From assembly GCF_900103215.1 (NCBI RefSeq), contig NZ_FNGV01000001.1, positions 124,001-188,000 of the forward strand: 64,000 nucleotides of DNA, given 5' to 3'. Source of the DNA: Kriegella aquimaris (GTDB lineage Bacteria; Bacteroidota; Bacteroidia; Flavobacteriales; Flavobacteriaceae). How positions within the stretch are numbered: position 1 is the stretch's first letter; the number at the start of each line of letters is the position of its first letter. The translations under genes and the position numbers were made by a program. The notes under the pieces were generated by a model. The model was not told the origin of the DNA and did no database searches. It was given only the letters and a program-made list of their open reading frames with translations. Positions 53,744-63,014 of this stretch are shown here, piece after piece.

Positions 53744-53764
53744 AACGATAAAAACCATCGTTTT
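53744..53764. terminator. Weak hairpin between convergent genes
   Basis: AACGAT and ATCGTT pair round a 7-base A-rich loop, followed by a short T run. Only six base pairs. Confidence 0.35.
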
Positions 53765-55313
53765 ACCAAGAAATCGGAAAGTAGTCTTTTAAGAATTTCC
53801 CGCACCAATGTTTGCCGGTATTGATGCCGTCAAATAAGGGGTCCACTACCCTGGCAGCGCCATCAACAATGTCCAAGGGTGGCTGAAAATCATGGACTTC
53901 TTGTTTCTTTTTAGCTAATTCGGCAGGATCTTCATCGGTGACCCAACCTGTATCTACAGCGTTCATATAGATGCCATATTTGGCAAGGTCACCAGAAGCG
54001 GTATGCGTTAACATATTTAAGGCTGCTTTTGCCATATTGGTATGCGGATGACGCGATTCCTTAAAAAACCTATGGAACTTACCTTCCATGGCAGAAACAT
54101 TGATGATATGTTTTTGCTTTGTGTTTTCCTTTTTCATTACTTCGGCTAGTCGGTTGCACAAAACAAAAGGAGCAACGGAATTCACCAATTGTACTTCTAC
54201 CATCTCCGTAGTTTCTATGGCTCCCAATTTTAAACGCCAGCTGTTTGTTTTACGCAGATCTACCTGCTGTAGATCGGCATCAAGTCCGCCTTCGGGAAAA
54301 ACCTCTTTGGTTACTAAGCTTGCATCAAAACTATACGGAATCTGAGATAATTTAGCGGAAGAGCGTAAGCCGATACCAGGTTCTGGACCGTGCCAAGAAA
54401 CCGGCATATTTTTATTGGAGGAAGCGGTGGTAGTCAATTCGGTCAATTCTTCCAAACAGCTCATATGGTCGGCCAATACATCTTGTGCAAATTTGGGCAA
54501 GGTTTCAAAAGACCGTTCTTCATTACCCATTAAATGGGAATAAAAACCTGCGGGACGACGTACCGTTTGCGCAGCATTATTAATGAGGATGTCTAGTTTT
54601 TCGTAATTCTGTTCGATATAGTTACAGAAAATCTCCACACTGGGAATGTGCCTTAAATCTAAACCATGGATTTTTAAACGATGTCCCCATTCCATAAAAT
54701 CGGCCTCTTTCGAAAAACGTAAGGCTGAATCGACCGGAAATCTGGTGGTAGCGATAACGGTCGCCCCACCCCGCAGCAACATTAGGCTAATATGATATCC
54801 TATTTTCAAACGAGAACCGGTGATAACTGCTACTTGGCCCTTCACATTGGCCGTTTGAAAACGTTTTGTATAATTTAGGTCACCGCAATCAGTGCACATG
54901 GTATCATAAAAATGATGCAGTTTGGTGAATTTGGTTTTGCATACGTAGCAATCTCTGGGAGATTCTAATTCAGGGGTATCTTTTACGGCCAAATCAGCGG
55001 CAGCGAGCAATTTAGGAGCAACAAATACCGCAGCTTCCCGGGCATATCTAATACCGGTTTGATTACGGGCGCTTTTGTCTTTCGCTGCTTGTTTGCGTTT
55101 TTCTGCTTTTTTGGCGTCCTTTTTTCTCCGGGAGAACTCCTCCCTACTAGGTCTTGATAATTGACCGGATGCCTTTATCAATGCGGTTCTCTGCGCTTTA
55201 GGAATTTCAAATATTTGATTTGTATGAGCAACCAATCGCTCTAGAACGGCAATACACTTTTGTACTTCCTCTAAAGTTACTTCTTGAGAATCATTCAATT
55301 CGTCACGCTTCAT
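53763..55313 (-). CDS. SDR-fold protein with zinc ribbon, catalytic Tyr replaced
   Basis: 516 residues. Residues 1-90 are basic and helical with a [12 protein letters not shown] stretch. Cys122, Cys125, Cys140 and Cys143 (CYVC...CTDC) form a zinc ribbon. The Rossmann SDR domain starts with TGSRLKIG at 165-172 and includes [14 protein letters not shown] and INVSAMEGK. Where classical SDRs have Y-x-x-x-K, this reads TNMAK within [12 protein letters not shown], so the catalytic Tyr is Thr. It may use another acid, or act in binding. The basic region and ribbon hint at nucleic acid, unproven. Confidence 0.82.
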   Translation of the reverse strand: MKRDELNDSQEVTLEEVQKCIAVLERLVAHTNQIFEIPKAQRTALIKASGQLSRPSREEFSRRKKDAKKAEKRKQAAKDKSARNQTGIRYAREAAVFVAPKLLAAADLAVKDTPELESPRDCYVCKTKFTKLHHFYDTMCTDCGDLNYTKRFQTANVKGQVAVITGSRLKIGYHISLMLLRGGATVIATTRFPVDSALRFSKEADFMEWGHRLKIHGLDLRHIPSVEIFCNYIEQNYEKLDILINNAAQTVRRPAGFYSHLMGNEERSFETLPKFAQDVLADHMSCLEELTELTTTASSNKNMPVSWHGPEPGIGLRSSAKLSQIPYSFDASLVTKEVFPEGGLDADLQQVDLRKTNSWRLKLGAIETTEMVEVQLVNSVAPFVLCNRLAEVMKKENTKQKHIINVSAMEGKFHRFFKESRHPHTNMAKAALNMLTHTASGDLAKYGIYMNAVDTGWVTDEDPAELAKKKQEVHDFQPPLDIVDGAARVVDPLFDGINTGKHWCGKFLKDYFPISW

Positions 55314-55490
55314 TCCTCCTATTTTTATCCTTCGTATTCAGCTACTTAAACCTATTTTACGCCGCGCGAAACTACATCATTATTCGCAACGCTTGATGTA
55401 TTTGTGGTCTTTTATTTTAATTGAAATAATAATTGGGTTTCCTAATTAAACAACACGCTATACATCCAGACAAAACTTTTTAACATAAAT

Positions 55491-55519
55491 AAGCGCCTAC
55501 CGTTTTGTGGTAGGCGCTT
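55491..55519. terminator. Strong hairpin terminator
   Basis: Perfect 11-bp stem AAGCGCCTACC / GGTAGGCGCTT, loop GTTTTGT. It lies 34 bases past the stop of the leftward DUF6515 gene and likely ends it. Confidence 0.85.
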
Positions 55520-55552
55520 GACTTTTATATTTGATTTTTCTTTTACTTGTAC

Positions 55553-56137
55553 CTATTCCATATCGATAATACCAACTACTTCGTAGGCCCTAGTACCATC
55601 TACCTGTACTTTTTCATATAAAATATTGGCGTATTCGTAATAGGTTTGTCCGTCTATAATCACTTTTTCATAATCATCGGGTAATTCGTAAACTATTGTA
55701 CCTATTTCTGGTTCAACCACTTCATATTCATTAGCAATCTGGGTATAAAATGTGCCTCCGACATTGAAATAAATATGATTGTTATACCGGATTTGGCGAT
55801 AGCCTGGAGGTAATGTATGTATTCTAAACCCTATTTTAGGAGCTATTACGATATAGCGACCTCTAGAAGGTGTATAATATCTATTATTTGCATAATAGTA
55901 ATTTTGACCCTTGTATTTAACGACCTTTCGGTTGGGAATCGTTCGTACCGAAACAACTTTCTTTTTTGGTGTTTTATAAACTACGCGTTTACTTGAGACC
56001 CTATTAGGTGTTTTTTTGACAACAGTTCTGGTCGTTTTTGTCGTAGTTGTACGTTTGCGTGTTTGCGCAGTACCGGTAAAAATAAACCCAACGAGCAATA
56101 AGGATAATACTAGGTATGTTTTGCTATTTGTTTTCAT
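55553..56137 (-). CDS. DUF6515-family secreted protein
   Basis: 194 residues. Signal peptide (LSLLLVGFIFTGTAQ), then a Thr/Lys/Arg-rich basic stretch to about residue 60. The rest is repeats of a Tyr-rich hairpin unit (YYYANNRYYTP, GYRQIRYNNHIYF, EKVIIDGQTYYEY) with a Gly/Pro turn (LPPGYR, LPDDYE), as in DUF6515 proteins of Bacteroidota. Cell-surface or periplasmic; function unknown. Confidence 0.87.
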   Translation of the reverse strand: MKTNSKTYLVLSLLLVGFIFTGTAQTRKRTTTTKTTRTVVKKTPNRVSSKRVVYKTPKKKVVSVRTIPNRKVVKYKGQNYYYANNRYYTPSRGRYIVIAPKIGFRIHTLPPGYRQIRYNNHIYFNVGGTFYTQIANEYEVVEPEIGTIVYELPDDYEKVIIDGQTYYEYANILYEKVQVDGTRAYEVVGIIDME

Positions 56138-56530
56138 AAATCATAAGTTTTAAAAGGTTAAACTTTCATCTATTCGATTACAACTTTGACTTTCATATTC
56201 AATCTTGGTTTAATATTTACAGCTCTTATTTGAGGTAAACTAGACAAATGGTTGGTTTCTATCTATGAAACTCCAAATTCTATAGATGCAAGAAGGCGTA
56301 TTTTGTCGAAAACGCCCATTTATTCTAAACCTCCATTTTTAGCTAGATTTCCCATCAATTTAGGAAGGTTATGATTTTAGATAGTATTTGTACCCAATTA
56401 ACTGAATAAACTTGATGTATGCATACGCATGTGCCTTTGCTTGAGAAATACTTCTAAAAAAAAAAAAATTTATGCCACAAAAAAAGCCCATCAATTAAGA
56501 TGGGCTTTTGTAAAACTTAAAGTATATGTA
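56138..56530. other. Intergenic with cold-shock gene terminator
   Basis: 393 bases. The only structure seen is the terminator at 56482-56509. No gene. Confidence 0.55.
56482..56509 (-). terminator. Intrinsic terminator of cold-shock gene
   Basis: Perfect 11-bp stem AAAAGCCCATC / GATGGGCTTTT, loop AATTAA; on the minus strand it ends in a T-rich run beyond 56482. Confidence 0.92.
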
Positions 56531-56722
56531 TTAGATAACTTTTACGTTCACTGCGTTTAATCCTTTGTTACCTTCTTGAAGATCGAATTCAACTTCATCG
56601 CCTTCGCGAATTTCGTCTACCAATCCAGAGATGTGTACAAAATGATCTTTTTCAACGCCTTCTTCAGTGATAAAACCAAATCCTTTGGTATCATTGAAAA
56701 ATTTTACTGTTCCTTTACTCAT
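56531..56722 (-). CDS. Cold-shock protein, CspA family
   Basis: 63 residues from the ATG at 56722; a frame to 56785 exists but crosses the promoter. The OB-fold RNA-binding motifs are KGTVKFFNDTKGFGFI (RNP1) and DHFVHISGL (RNP2). Single-stranded nucleic-acid chaperone. Transcribed from the promoter at 56760-56789 with a leader of about 30 bases. Confidence 0.97.
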   Translation of the reverse strand: MSKGTVKFFNDTKGFGFITEEGVEKDHFVHISGLVDEIREGDEVEFDLQEGNKGLNAVNVKVI

Positions 56723-56759
56723 TGTAATGTAATTAAAATTTATAATACTATTTGAAATG

Positions 56760-56789
56760 CAAAGATGGTGCCATTTTTCCGACATTCAA
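56760..56789 (-). promoter_or_regulatory. Promoter of cold-shock gene
   Basis: TTG (56789-56787), spacer of 19, CATCTTTG (56767-56760): one mismatch from the Bacteroidota consensus. Confidence 0.62.
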
Positions 56790-57008
56790 CATTTTAATTT
56801 ACTTATTTTCAAAGTTTTATAATTTTTCTTTTTAAGTATTCGTTTAATTTCTTGCACATTGGCCTGTTAATCTTATGTTTGGGGCCAGGTAGCTGTACCA
56901 TTCGTTGGTAAAGGTATTTTTTTGAGAGCTATGTGTAATAACACTTGTGTCATTCAACTACCTCTCAACTACGTTCAGATATAGTGCAGATTGCAATCTA
57001 TTCATACC

Positions 57009-58334
57009 TTATAAGATGGTGATACGAACTTTTTTGTTCTTCAAACGGGAATTGTTCAGCTTTTGCACCAATTGATTGGAAATCGACAAGGGAACGGCTA
57101 CAAATGCACAATCTTGTTTCAACTCAATGACACCCAATTGGTCTTTATTTAGCCCGCCTTGCTTAAAGAATAGGCCGGCAATATCGCCTTTTGAAACTTT
57201 ATCTTTCCTTCCTCCTGAAATAAACAGCGTTTCCCAATACTGAGGCTGCTGCAGGGATTTTGGGGCAGCTTTTTCTGAAATAGTTATGGTTTCGGAATTT
57301 TTGATAAATTCTGGCACATACTCTTTTTTCCATTGTAAAACATATGCGGTTCCTTTAGCAGCTACACGTGCCGTTCTCCCATTACGGTGCGTGAACTCTT
57401 CAACTGCTCTCGGAAGTTCATAGTGAATGATGTACTTCATTTCAGGAATATCTATTCCTCTTGCCGCTAAATCGGTCGCAATGAGCACTTGACACGTGCC
57501 ATTTCTAAATTTAATTAAAGAACGTTCCCGGTCCCGTTGTTCCATTCCTCCTGAAAAACAGGTATGATTGATTTGATTTTTATTTAAGAATGTGCTTACC
57601 CGTTCAATACTGTCTTTAAAGTTGCAAAAGATAATACCAGGTTCATTTCCGATGTAGAGCAACAAATCCACCAAAGTCTGCAACTTATCCTTATCGGGTG
57701 CTATTACTGTTTTGATGGCCAGTTTAGATTCCGTTTTAACACCTAAGTAATTGATGATACTCGGCTTATTCAACCCAACAAAACTAGGGATTTCAACACC
57801 CTGTGTTGCCGAAGTTAGAATACGTTTTTCAAGATTTGGCAATTGATTTATAATGGTACTCATTTCACCTTCAAAACCAGTTTCCAACGATTTATCGAAC
57901 TCGTCAAGAACCAAGGTTCTAATATCCGCTTTCGAAAAACGGTCACTACCAAAATGATCCGCGATTCTACCGGGTGTTCCGATTAAAATAGCTGGTGTAT
58001 GTTTTAATTCGATCTTATCTTTGGAAATGGGCCTACCACCATACACCGCATTGACCTTAAAACCTGAACCCATATTACGAACGACTTGTTCGATCTGTAT
58101 GGCCAATTCTCGTGATGGAACCAGAATCAAAGCTTGTACTTCGGTGCATTCCGGATTAAGAGTTTCGATAAGGGGTAGTAAAAATGCCAATGTTTTGCCC
58201 GTACCCGTTGGGGAAAGAAGAACGGTATTCGCATTTCTTTCAATTACGGAAAGTGCTTCTTCTTGCATTGGGTTCAATGCGGAAATTTTTAGTTTATTTA
58301 AAATACCCTGTTGTTCTCGAATGTTGTTGGCCAT
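57009..58334 (-). CDS. DEAD-box RNA helicase, DbpA-like
   Basis: 441 residues. Walker A is SPTGTGKT, motif II is DEFD rather than DEAD, motif III SAT, and motif VI HRNGRTAR. The C-terminal ~70 residues (KVSKGDIAGLFFKQGGLNKD, FVAVPLSISNQLVQKLN) match the DbpA RNA-binding domain, which targets 23S rRNA hairpin 92 in E. coli. It likely acts in 50S assembly. Translated 3 bases after the next helicase gene. Confidence 0.93.
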   Translation of the reverse strand: MANNIREQQGILNKLKISALNPMQEEALSVIERNANTVLLSPTGTGKTLAFLLPLIETLNPECTEVQALILVPSRELAIQIEQVVRNMGSGFKVNAVYGGRPISKDKIELKHTPAILIGTPGRIADHFGSDRFSKADIRTLVLDEFDKSLETGFEGEMSTIINQLPNLEKRILTSATQGVEIPSFVGLNKPSIINYLGVKTESKLAIKTVIAPDKDKLQTLVDLLLYIGNEPGIIFCNFKDSIERVSTFLNKNQINHTCFSGGMEQRDRERSLIKFRNGTCQVLIATDLAARGIDIPEMKYIIHYELPRAVEEFTHRNGRTARVAAKGTAYVLQWKKEYVPEFIKNSETITISEKAAPKSLQQPQYWETLFISGGRKDKVSKGDIAGLFFKQGGLNKDQLGVIELKQDCAFVAVPLSISNQLVQKLNNSRLKNKKVRITIL

Positions 58335-58337
58335 GGA

Positions 58338-59669
58338 TTATTTCTTTTGAGAATCCTCTGTTTTTGGACTTGCCGGAGTGTTGTGCATCACATGGTCGGC
58401 CAATACCTTTTCTATCAATTCATCCTTCGTCAAATGATGGAAAATGGTTTTTATTTTTTCCTTGGTTTCTCCAGAAACATTGCGATTAGGTTTAGTCTTA
58501 AATATTCTCTTGGCCCAGAGCACCAGATTGGTTTCTTCCCTATCTTCGGCATCCTGTTTTTTCAGTTCTGTGAATACTAGACCCAGCTCCTTTTCAAATT
58601 CAGGTATATCTTGAATTTCTTCTTCTTGTATGATGCTTACCGAAAGTCCCTTCGCCCCTGCTCTAGCCGTACGACCACTTCGATGCACGTAGGCTTCATA
58701 AGTATCTGGAAGATGATAATTAACTACGTATGAGATTTCCTTAACATCGATTCCACGTGCTGCCAAATCAGTTGCCACAAGAATATCGATAAACCCTTCC
58801 CTGAACTGCCCCATAATTCGATCACGTATCCCTTGCGACAAACTACCATGAATAGACCCGGAAGATAATTTATTGATAGCCAGTTTCTTTGCCAATTTGT
58901 TGACGGCCGCTTTGGTCTTACAGAAAATAATACCACGTTCTCCTTCTTTGGAATTTAGAAAATGCAGTAAAACTTCCAACTTTTCAATAGGTTCAACAAC
59001 AATATATTTATGATCGATACCTTGATGCCCCATTTGAGCCATATCCGCCTCTAGGTGCACCACATGCTTTGACATATAGTTCTGTACCAATTGTTTCACG
59101 GTTCCGGGCATAGTAGCCGTAAACAATAGTGTTCTTCTTGATTTTGGCATCTCGGCATCCAGTGTATCCAAGTCGGTTTTTAAGGCGGTCACCATCTCAT
59201 CGGCTTCATCCAAAACCAAATACTTTAACTTTTTTATACTGACGGCCTTACGCTGAATTAAATCAATCAATCGCCCAGGCGTGGCCACAATAATGTGGGT
59301 AGTTTCTTTTAGACGTTCTATCTGAGGTTTTATAGGGATGCCACCGCAAACGGAAGCAATAGATATCGTTGGACTGTGGGAAGCAAAAGAAACCAAGTTC
59401 TCATAAATCTGTTGCCCTAATTCCCGTGTTGGGGATAATATGAGTGCTTGTACATCATCATTTTCCGAATCAATCAATTGTATCAATGGCAAACCGAAAG
59501 CCGCAGTTTTACCGGTTCCCGTTTTTGCCAAAGCAACTACATCCTCTTTTTGATTCAATAGTATCGGAATGGTTTTTTTTTGAATATCCGTGGGAACAGA
59601 AATCTGTAAATCTACTAAACTTTGGAGTACTTGTTCGTTGATTCCTAAAGCGGAAAATTGTTTTGACAT
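58338..59669 (-). CDS. DEAD-box RNA helicase, RhlE/DeaD-like
   Basis: 443 residues. Q motif (VPTDIQKKTIP), Walker A AKTGTGKT, PTRELGQQI, LDEADEMV, SAT and HRSGRTARAG are all intact. The C-terminal ~80 residues are Lys/Glu-rich and variable, typical of RhlE/DeaD-type factors for ribosome assembly or mRNA turnover. It heads a two-helicase operon and has its own promoter at 59684-59691. Confidence 0.93.
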   Translation of the reverse strand: MSKQFSALGINEQVLQSLVDLQISVPTDIQKKTIPILLNQKEDVVALAKTGTGKTAAFGLPLIQLIDSENDDVQALILSPTRELGQQIYENLVSFASHSPTISIASVCGGIPIKPQIERLKETTHIIVATPGRLIDLIQRKAVSIKKLKYLVLDEADEMVTALKTDLDTLDAEMPKSRRTLLFTATMPGTVKQLVQNYMSKHVVHLEADMAQMGHQGIDHKYIVVEPIEKLEVLLHFLNSKEGERGIIFCKTKAAVNKLAKKLAINKLSSGSIHGSLSQGIRDRIMGQFREGFIDILVATDLAARGIDVKEISYVVNYHLPDTYEAYVHRSGRTARAGAKGLSVSIIQEEEIQDIPEFEKELGLVFTELKKQDAEDREETNLVLWAKRIFKTKPNRNVSGETKEKIKTIFHHLTKDELIEKVLADHVMHNTPASPKTEDSQKK

Positions 59670-59683
59670 AAAATAAATTTAAG

Positions 59684-59691
59684 CAAAGATA
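59684..59691 (-). promoter_or_regulatory. -7 promoter element of helicase operon
   Basis: TATCTTTG on the minus strand, an exact TAnnTTTG, 14 bases before the start codon. No clear TTG at normal spacing. Confidence 0.5.
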
Positions 59692-59794
59692 GGCACAGGA
59701 AGTGCGCGATTCATGTTAAGCGAGGTACTTATTCTTATAAAAAGGGCCTCGAAGAGAAGATGCCCTTGTAATGCGATCGAATGATAATCCCAGC

Positions 59795-60244
59795 TTAAGC
59801 CTCTTGAAGCGTACGTTTTGATTTTCTAAAAATATAATTCGGATAGATGCTACGTTTAGCAAAACGATTCAATTTGTTAGAATTGACCATCTTAATATAT
59901 ATAGGTTTTGTGACGCCAAAGTACTCGTATGTAGTACCGTCTAAAAAGGTGATTTCCAAAACTAAACCTTTGTGTACGTAATCTGCTATTCCTGAATTAG
60001 TTATAGTTTCTGTGTAGGCATCTTGGTTCGCGGCTATGGTTTCAGGAGCGATACTTACCAAAAAATGGTAACCATCTATAATCGTTCGGCTATTTACCTC
60101 GGCCTCTTCGCGTTTGGCATCGCCTTCCTGAAACTTGTCAGGGTGCCATTCTTTTACCAAAGTACGGTAGGTTGTCTTAAGTGTTTTAAGATCAATCTCC
60201 CTTTCAACACCAAATAACTTCTTATATTGACTTATGCGCTTCAT
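59795..60244 (-). CDS. J-domain plus KTSC-domain protein
   Basis: 149 residues from the ATG at 60244 (an earlier in-frame ATG at 60292 is possible). Residues about 1-60 are a J domain with LKTTYRTLVKEWHPDKFQE (HPD intact). From about 95 the KTSC fold follows (VLEITFLDGTTYEYFGVTK, KLNRFAKRSIYPNYIF). J-proteins stimulate DnaK; KTSC resembles a lysyl-tRNA-synthetase-linked fold of unknown role. Confidence 0.88.
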   Translation of the reverse strand: MKRISQYKKLFGVEREIDLKTLKTTYRTLVKEWHPDKFQEGDAKREEAEVNSRTIIDGYHFLVSIAPETIAANQDAYTETITNSGIADYVHKGLVLEITFLDGTTYEYFGVTKPIYIKMVNSNKLNRFAKRSIYPNYIFRKSKRTLQEA

Positions 60245-60387
60245 AGACCCATTTTTTTGAATCGGCGAAGCTACGTCTTTATTTTGAACCACTTAGCGTA
60301 AATTCTGCGTTTTTTCTTCTTGTTGAAATTGATGCCCCTTATTTCTTACAATTAGAAAATTATGCCCACATTCTTGTTAGACACTAC

Positions 60388-61467
60388 TTACTTTCTGCCT
60401 AGCATCCGGAGCATCTTCGTATGGTCCCAAATAGCCTGGCCAACGGATTTTTTAACATGATAAGGCATGCCATATTCATGCGCAGTTTCCGATACGATTT
60501 TTGTTAGCTTTTTATAGTGAACATGACAGACATCGGGCAACACATGGTGTTCCACTTGATAATTTAAACCGCCTATGAGCCAGAATAAAAGATTGCTATT
60601 TGGAGAGAAATTGCTGGTAGTAGCAAATTGATGGCCATACCAATTATCGTTTATTACACCTTGCTCATCAGGTAGTGGAAACTCATTAACGGGCATAATA
60701 TGCGCTATCTGAAAAACGATACTGACTAAAAGACCGGTAACAAAATGCATACTTAAGAAAGCCAAAAGAACTATCCACCATGAAAATGGAACCATGATCA
60801 TAGGAAGTAACAACGCATAGGAATAATAAAGTAGTTTCCACAATGTCATGCTCACCAGATTCTTTTTATATTCATGTTTTTTGTCTAAAAAACCCATGTC
60901 TTTGTAGCGTTTTAGGCGTACAAAATCTTTTGTTGTAATCCACGATATGGTCGATAAAGCATAGAAGAACCATATATAGATGTGCTGAAACTGATGAACC
61001 CAATAATGTTTGGCATGTGGTGAAAACCTAAGAAAAAAAGGTGCATTTAAATCATCGTCCGCATTTTCTATATTGGTAAAGGTATGGTGTAGCACATTGT
61101 GCTGTATTTTCCACACCGTTGCATTAGCGCCAATAAGGTTGAACGTATAGCCCAAAAGCGTATTGACTTTCTTGTTTCTAGAATACGAGCCATGAATGGC
61201 ATCATGCATTACACTCATACCGATGCCCGCCATTCCAAATCCGCTTACTATATACAAACCAAAAACCATCCAAACTGTAGTGGCCAAACCTGAAGCAAGC
61301 ACTATTAGCGGTACAAAAAATAAGGCCAACATGACCACAGTTTTTATAACCATGGTCATATTGGCATTTCTACTTTTATTGTGGGTCTTAAAATAGTTGT
61401 TTACTCTATTTCTTAATGTTTTTGAAAAATTGGAATTTATCTCCCTTGAAAATTTTGGATTATCGAT
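60388..61467 (-). CDS. Membrane fatty-acid desaturase, N-terminus without canonical start codon
   Basis: Three His boxes of acyl-CoA/lipid desaturases are present: HDAIHGS, HNVLHHT and NYQVEHH, with four transmembrane helices, over 323 residues from the ATG at 61359. The same frame continues 36 more codons upstream in a typical desaturase N-terminus (DNPKFSREI, KTLRNRVNNYFK), but no ATG, GTG or TTG occurs before the stop at 61480-61482. The likeliest true start is an ATC at 61467 or ATA at 61440; otherwise translation starts at 61359 with a shortened protein. Confidence 0.8.
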   Translation of the reverse strand: MDNPKFSREINSNFSKTLRNRVNNYFKTHNKSRNANMTMVIKTVVMLALFFVPLIVLASGLATTVWMVFGLYIVSGFGMAGIGMSVMHDAIHGSYSRNKKVNTLLGYTFNLIGANATVWKIQHNVLHHTFTNIENADDDLNAPFFLRFSPHAKHYWVHQFQHIYIWFFYALSTISWITTKDFVRLKRYKDMGFLDKKHEYKKNLVSMTLWKLLYYSYALLLPMIMVPFSWWIVLLAFLSMHFVTGLLVSIVFQIAHIMPVNEFPLPDEQGVINDNWYGHQFATTSNFSPNSNLLFWLIGGLNYQVEHHVLPDVCHVHYKKLTKIVSETAHEYGMPYHVKKSVGQAIWDHTKMLRMLGRK

Positions 61468-61972
61468 ACTATTATTTTTTTAATTAATTTTTTGCTACTT
61501 CAGAACCGTATGTGAGCGCAAATAAGAGAAGTGGTGCATACTTATCAATTTACAGGCTATTGCATAAAAGCTCCGTAAGGAATCAGATCATCAGGTCTGA
61601 AATACAATCAGTTATAAAAATGAAGAAAGCGAAGGATTGATTAAAATCGTCAAAAATTAAAAAAAGAAAAGCTGTCTAAATGATTAACTTTGTAAAGATA
61701 GGCTAAATTACCGTCAGTTCTATAAAAACCGATTAAATTATTGATTTTCAGTTTTATATATTATATAATCCATGTGCTCGAACGCTTCTTTCGTTTAGTA
61801 TTCTGGTGTTGCACCTAAGTAAAACGACGAAAATTAAGAAATAATATTATACTCTATATTATTGGTTTGGCAAATGCCATGAAAATGAAAAGTAAAAATC
61901 CACAAGCATTTTAAAGGACTTTACTATCTTTCTGTCCATAAATTATCTAAGAACCATAAATACCAAGATCCT
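61468..61972. other. Intergenic between divergent genes
   Basis: 505 AT-rich bases. No gene, repeat or terminator that I can support. Confidence 0.5.
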
Positions 61973-62935
61973 ATGAAATTATATTTTTTTCTAATAGTTG
62001 GTGTCCTAGTTTTTACGTCGTGTAATGACAAGTCGAAATCAAAGGAAAAAAGCACCGATACTCACGAAATTGGTGTCTCCGCTATGGCGGATGCTCCGTT
62101 TCCCGAGGAATTAATACAATTCGAGACGTTGCCACAAAATCCCGTATTTGAAGGTACAGGCGAGAATACGTGGGACCAAAAGATACGCGAAAGAGGCTAT
62201 ATTTTGAAGGAAGGCGATACTTATCATATGTGGTATACGGGTTTTCAGCCGGGCGGTTCTCCACTCGCCCTTGGTTATGCAACTTCCCAAGATGGAATTG
62301 CGTGGACACGCTATGCTGACAATCCCGTTTTTGATGAAAGCTGGACGGAAGATATGATGGTTCTAAAAGTTGGTGATACCTACCATATGTTCGCAGAAGG
62401 AAAAGGAGATGTTTCCCATCGGCTTACGTCTACAGATGGCATTCATTGGGAAGATCACGGGTCTTTGGATATTCGTACCTCCAATGGAAACCCTTTGAGC
62501 GAAGGGCCCTATGGAACCCCGACGGTATGGAGGGAAAATAACACTTGGTATTTATTTTACGAGCGCAACGACCTGGGGATTTGGCTGGCCACCTCCGAAG
62601 ATCTTGGGGTATGGACGAACGTGCAAGATGACCCCGTTATTGCCATGGGACCTGAAACATACGACCAATATGGGCTGGCCGTAAACCAAATTGTGAAATA
62701 TAAGGGATGGTATTATGCGTACTATCATGGCACTGCCTTTGAAGATTGGAGCGAATGGTCGACAAATGTGGCCGCTTCCAAAGATTTGATACATTGGGAA
62801 AAATACCCTCAAAACCCAATTATGGGTGAGAATAGGTCAAGTGGAATATTGGTTCCGGAGGGGGAACTGTTCCGATTATATACCATGCACGATAAGGTTG
62901 AAGTGCACATGCCAAAAAACAACTCGGCAAAGTAA
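61973..62935 (+). CDS. Five-bladed beta-propeller glycosidase-like lipoprotein
   Basis: 320 residues. Lipobox VFTSCN. Repeating blade units of GH43/GH32/GH130-type: DTYHMWYTGF, SPLALGYATSQDGIAWTRY, DTYHMFAEGKGD, TWYLFYERNDLGIWLA, GWYYAYYHGT, IHWEKYPQNPIM. No clear acid/base pair can be fixed, so it may be a hydrolase or a binding protein. No glycan-utilisation locus around it. Confidence 0.85.
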   Translation: MKLYFFLIVGVLVFTSCNDKSKSKEKSTDTHEIGVSAMADAPFPEELIQFETLPQNPVFEGTGENTWDQKIRERGYILKEGDTYHMWYTGFQPGGSPLALGYATSQDGIAWTRYADNPVFDESWTEDMMVLKVGDTYHMFAEGKGDVSHRLTSTDGIHWEDHGSLDIRTSNGNPLSEGPYGTPTVWRENNTWYLFYERNDLGIWLATSEDLGVWTNVQDDPVIAMGPETYDQYGLAVNQIVKYKGWYYAYYHGTAFEDWSEWSTNVAASKDLIHWEKYPQNPIMGENRSSGILVPEGELFRLYTMHDKVEVHMPKNNSAK

Positions 62936-63014
62936 TTGGAGCAAATATTTAAATTGGCAGCAATTGGCTCTAAATTAAAAAAAATAAATTCCGTTTTACA
63001 GGAACATATTTTAA

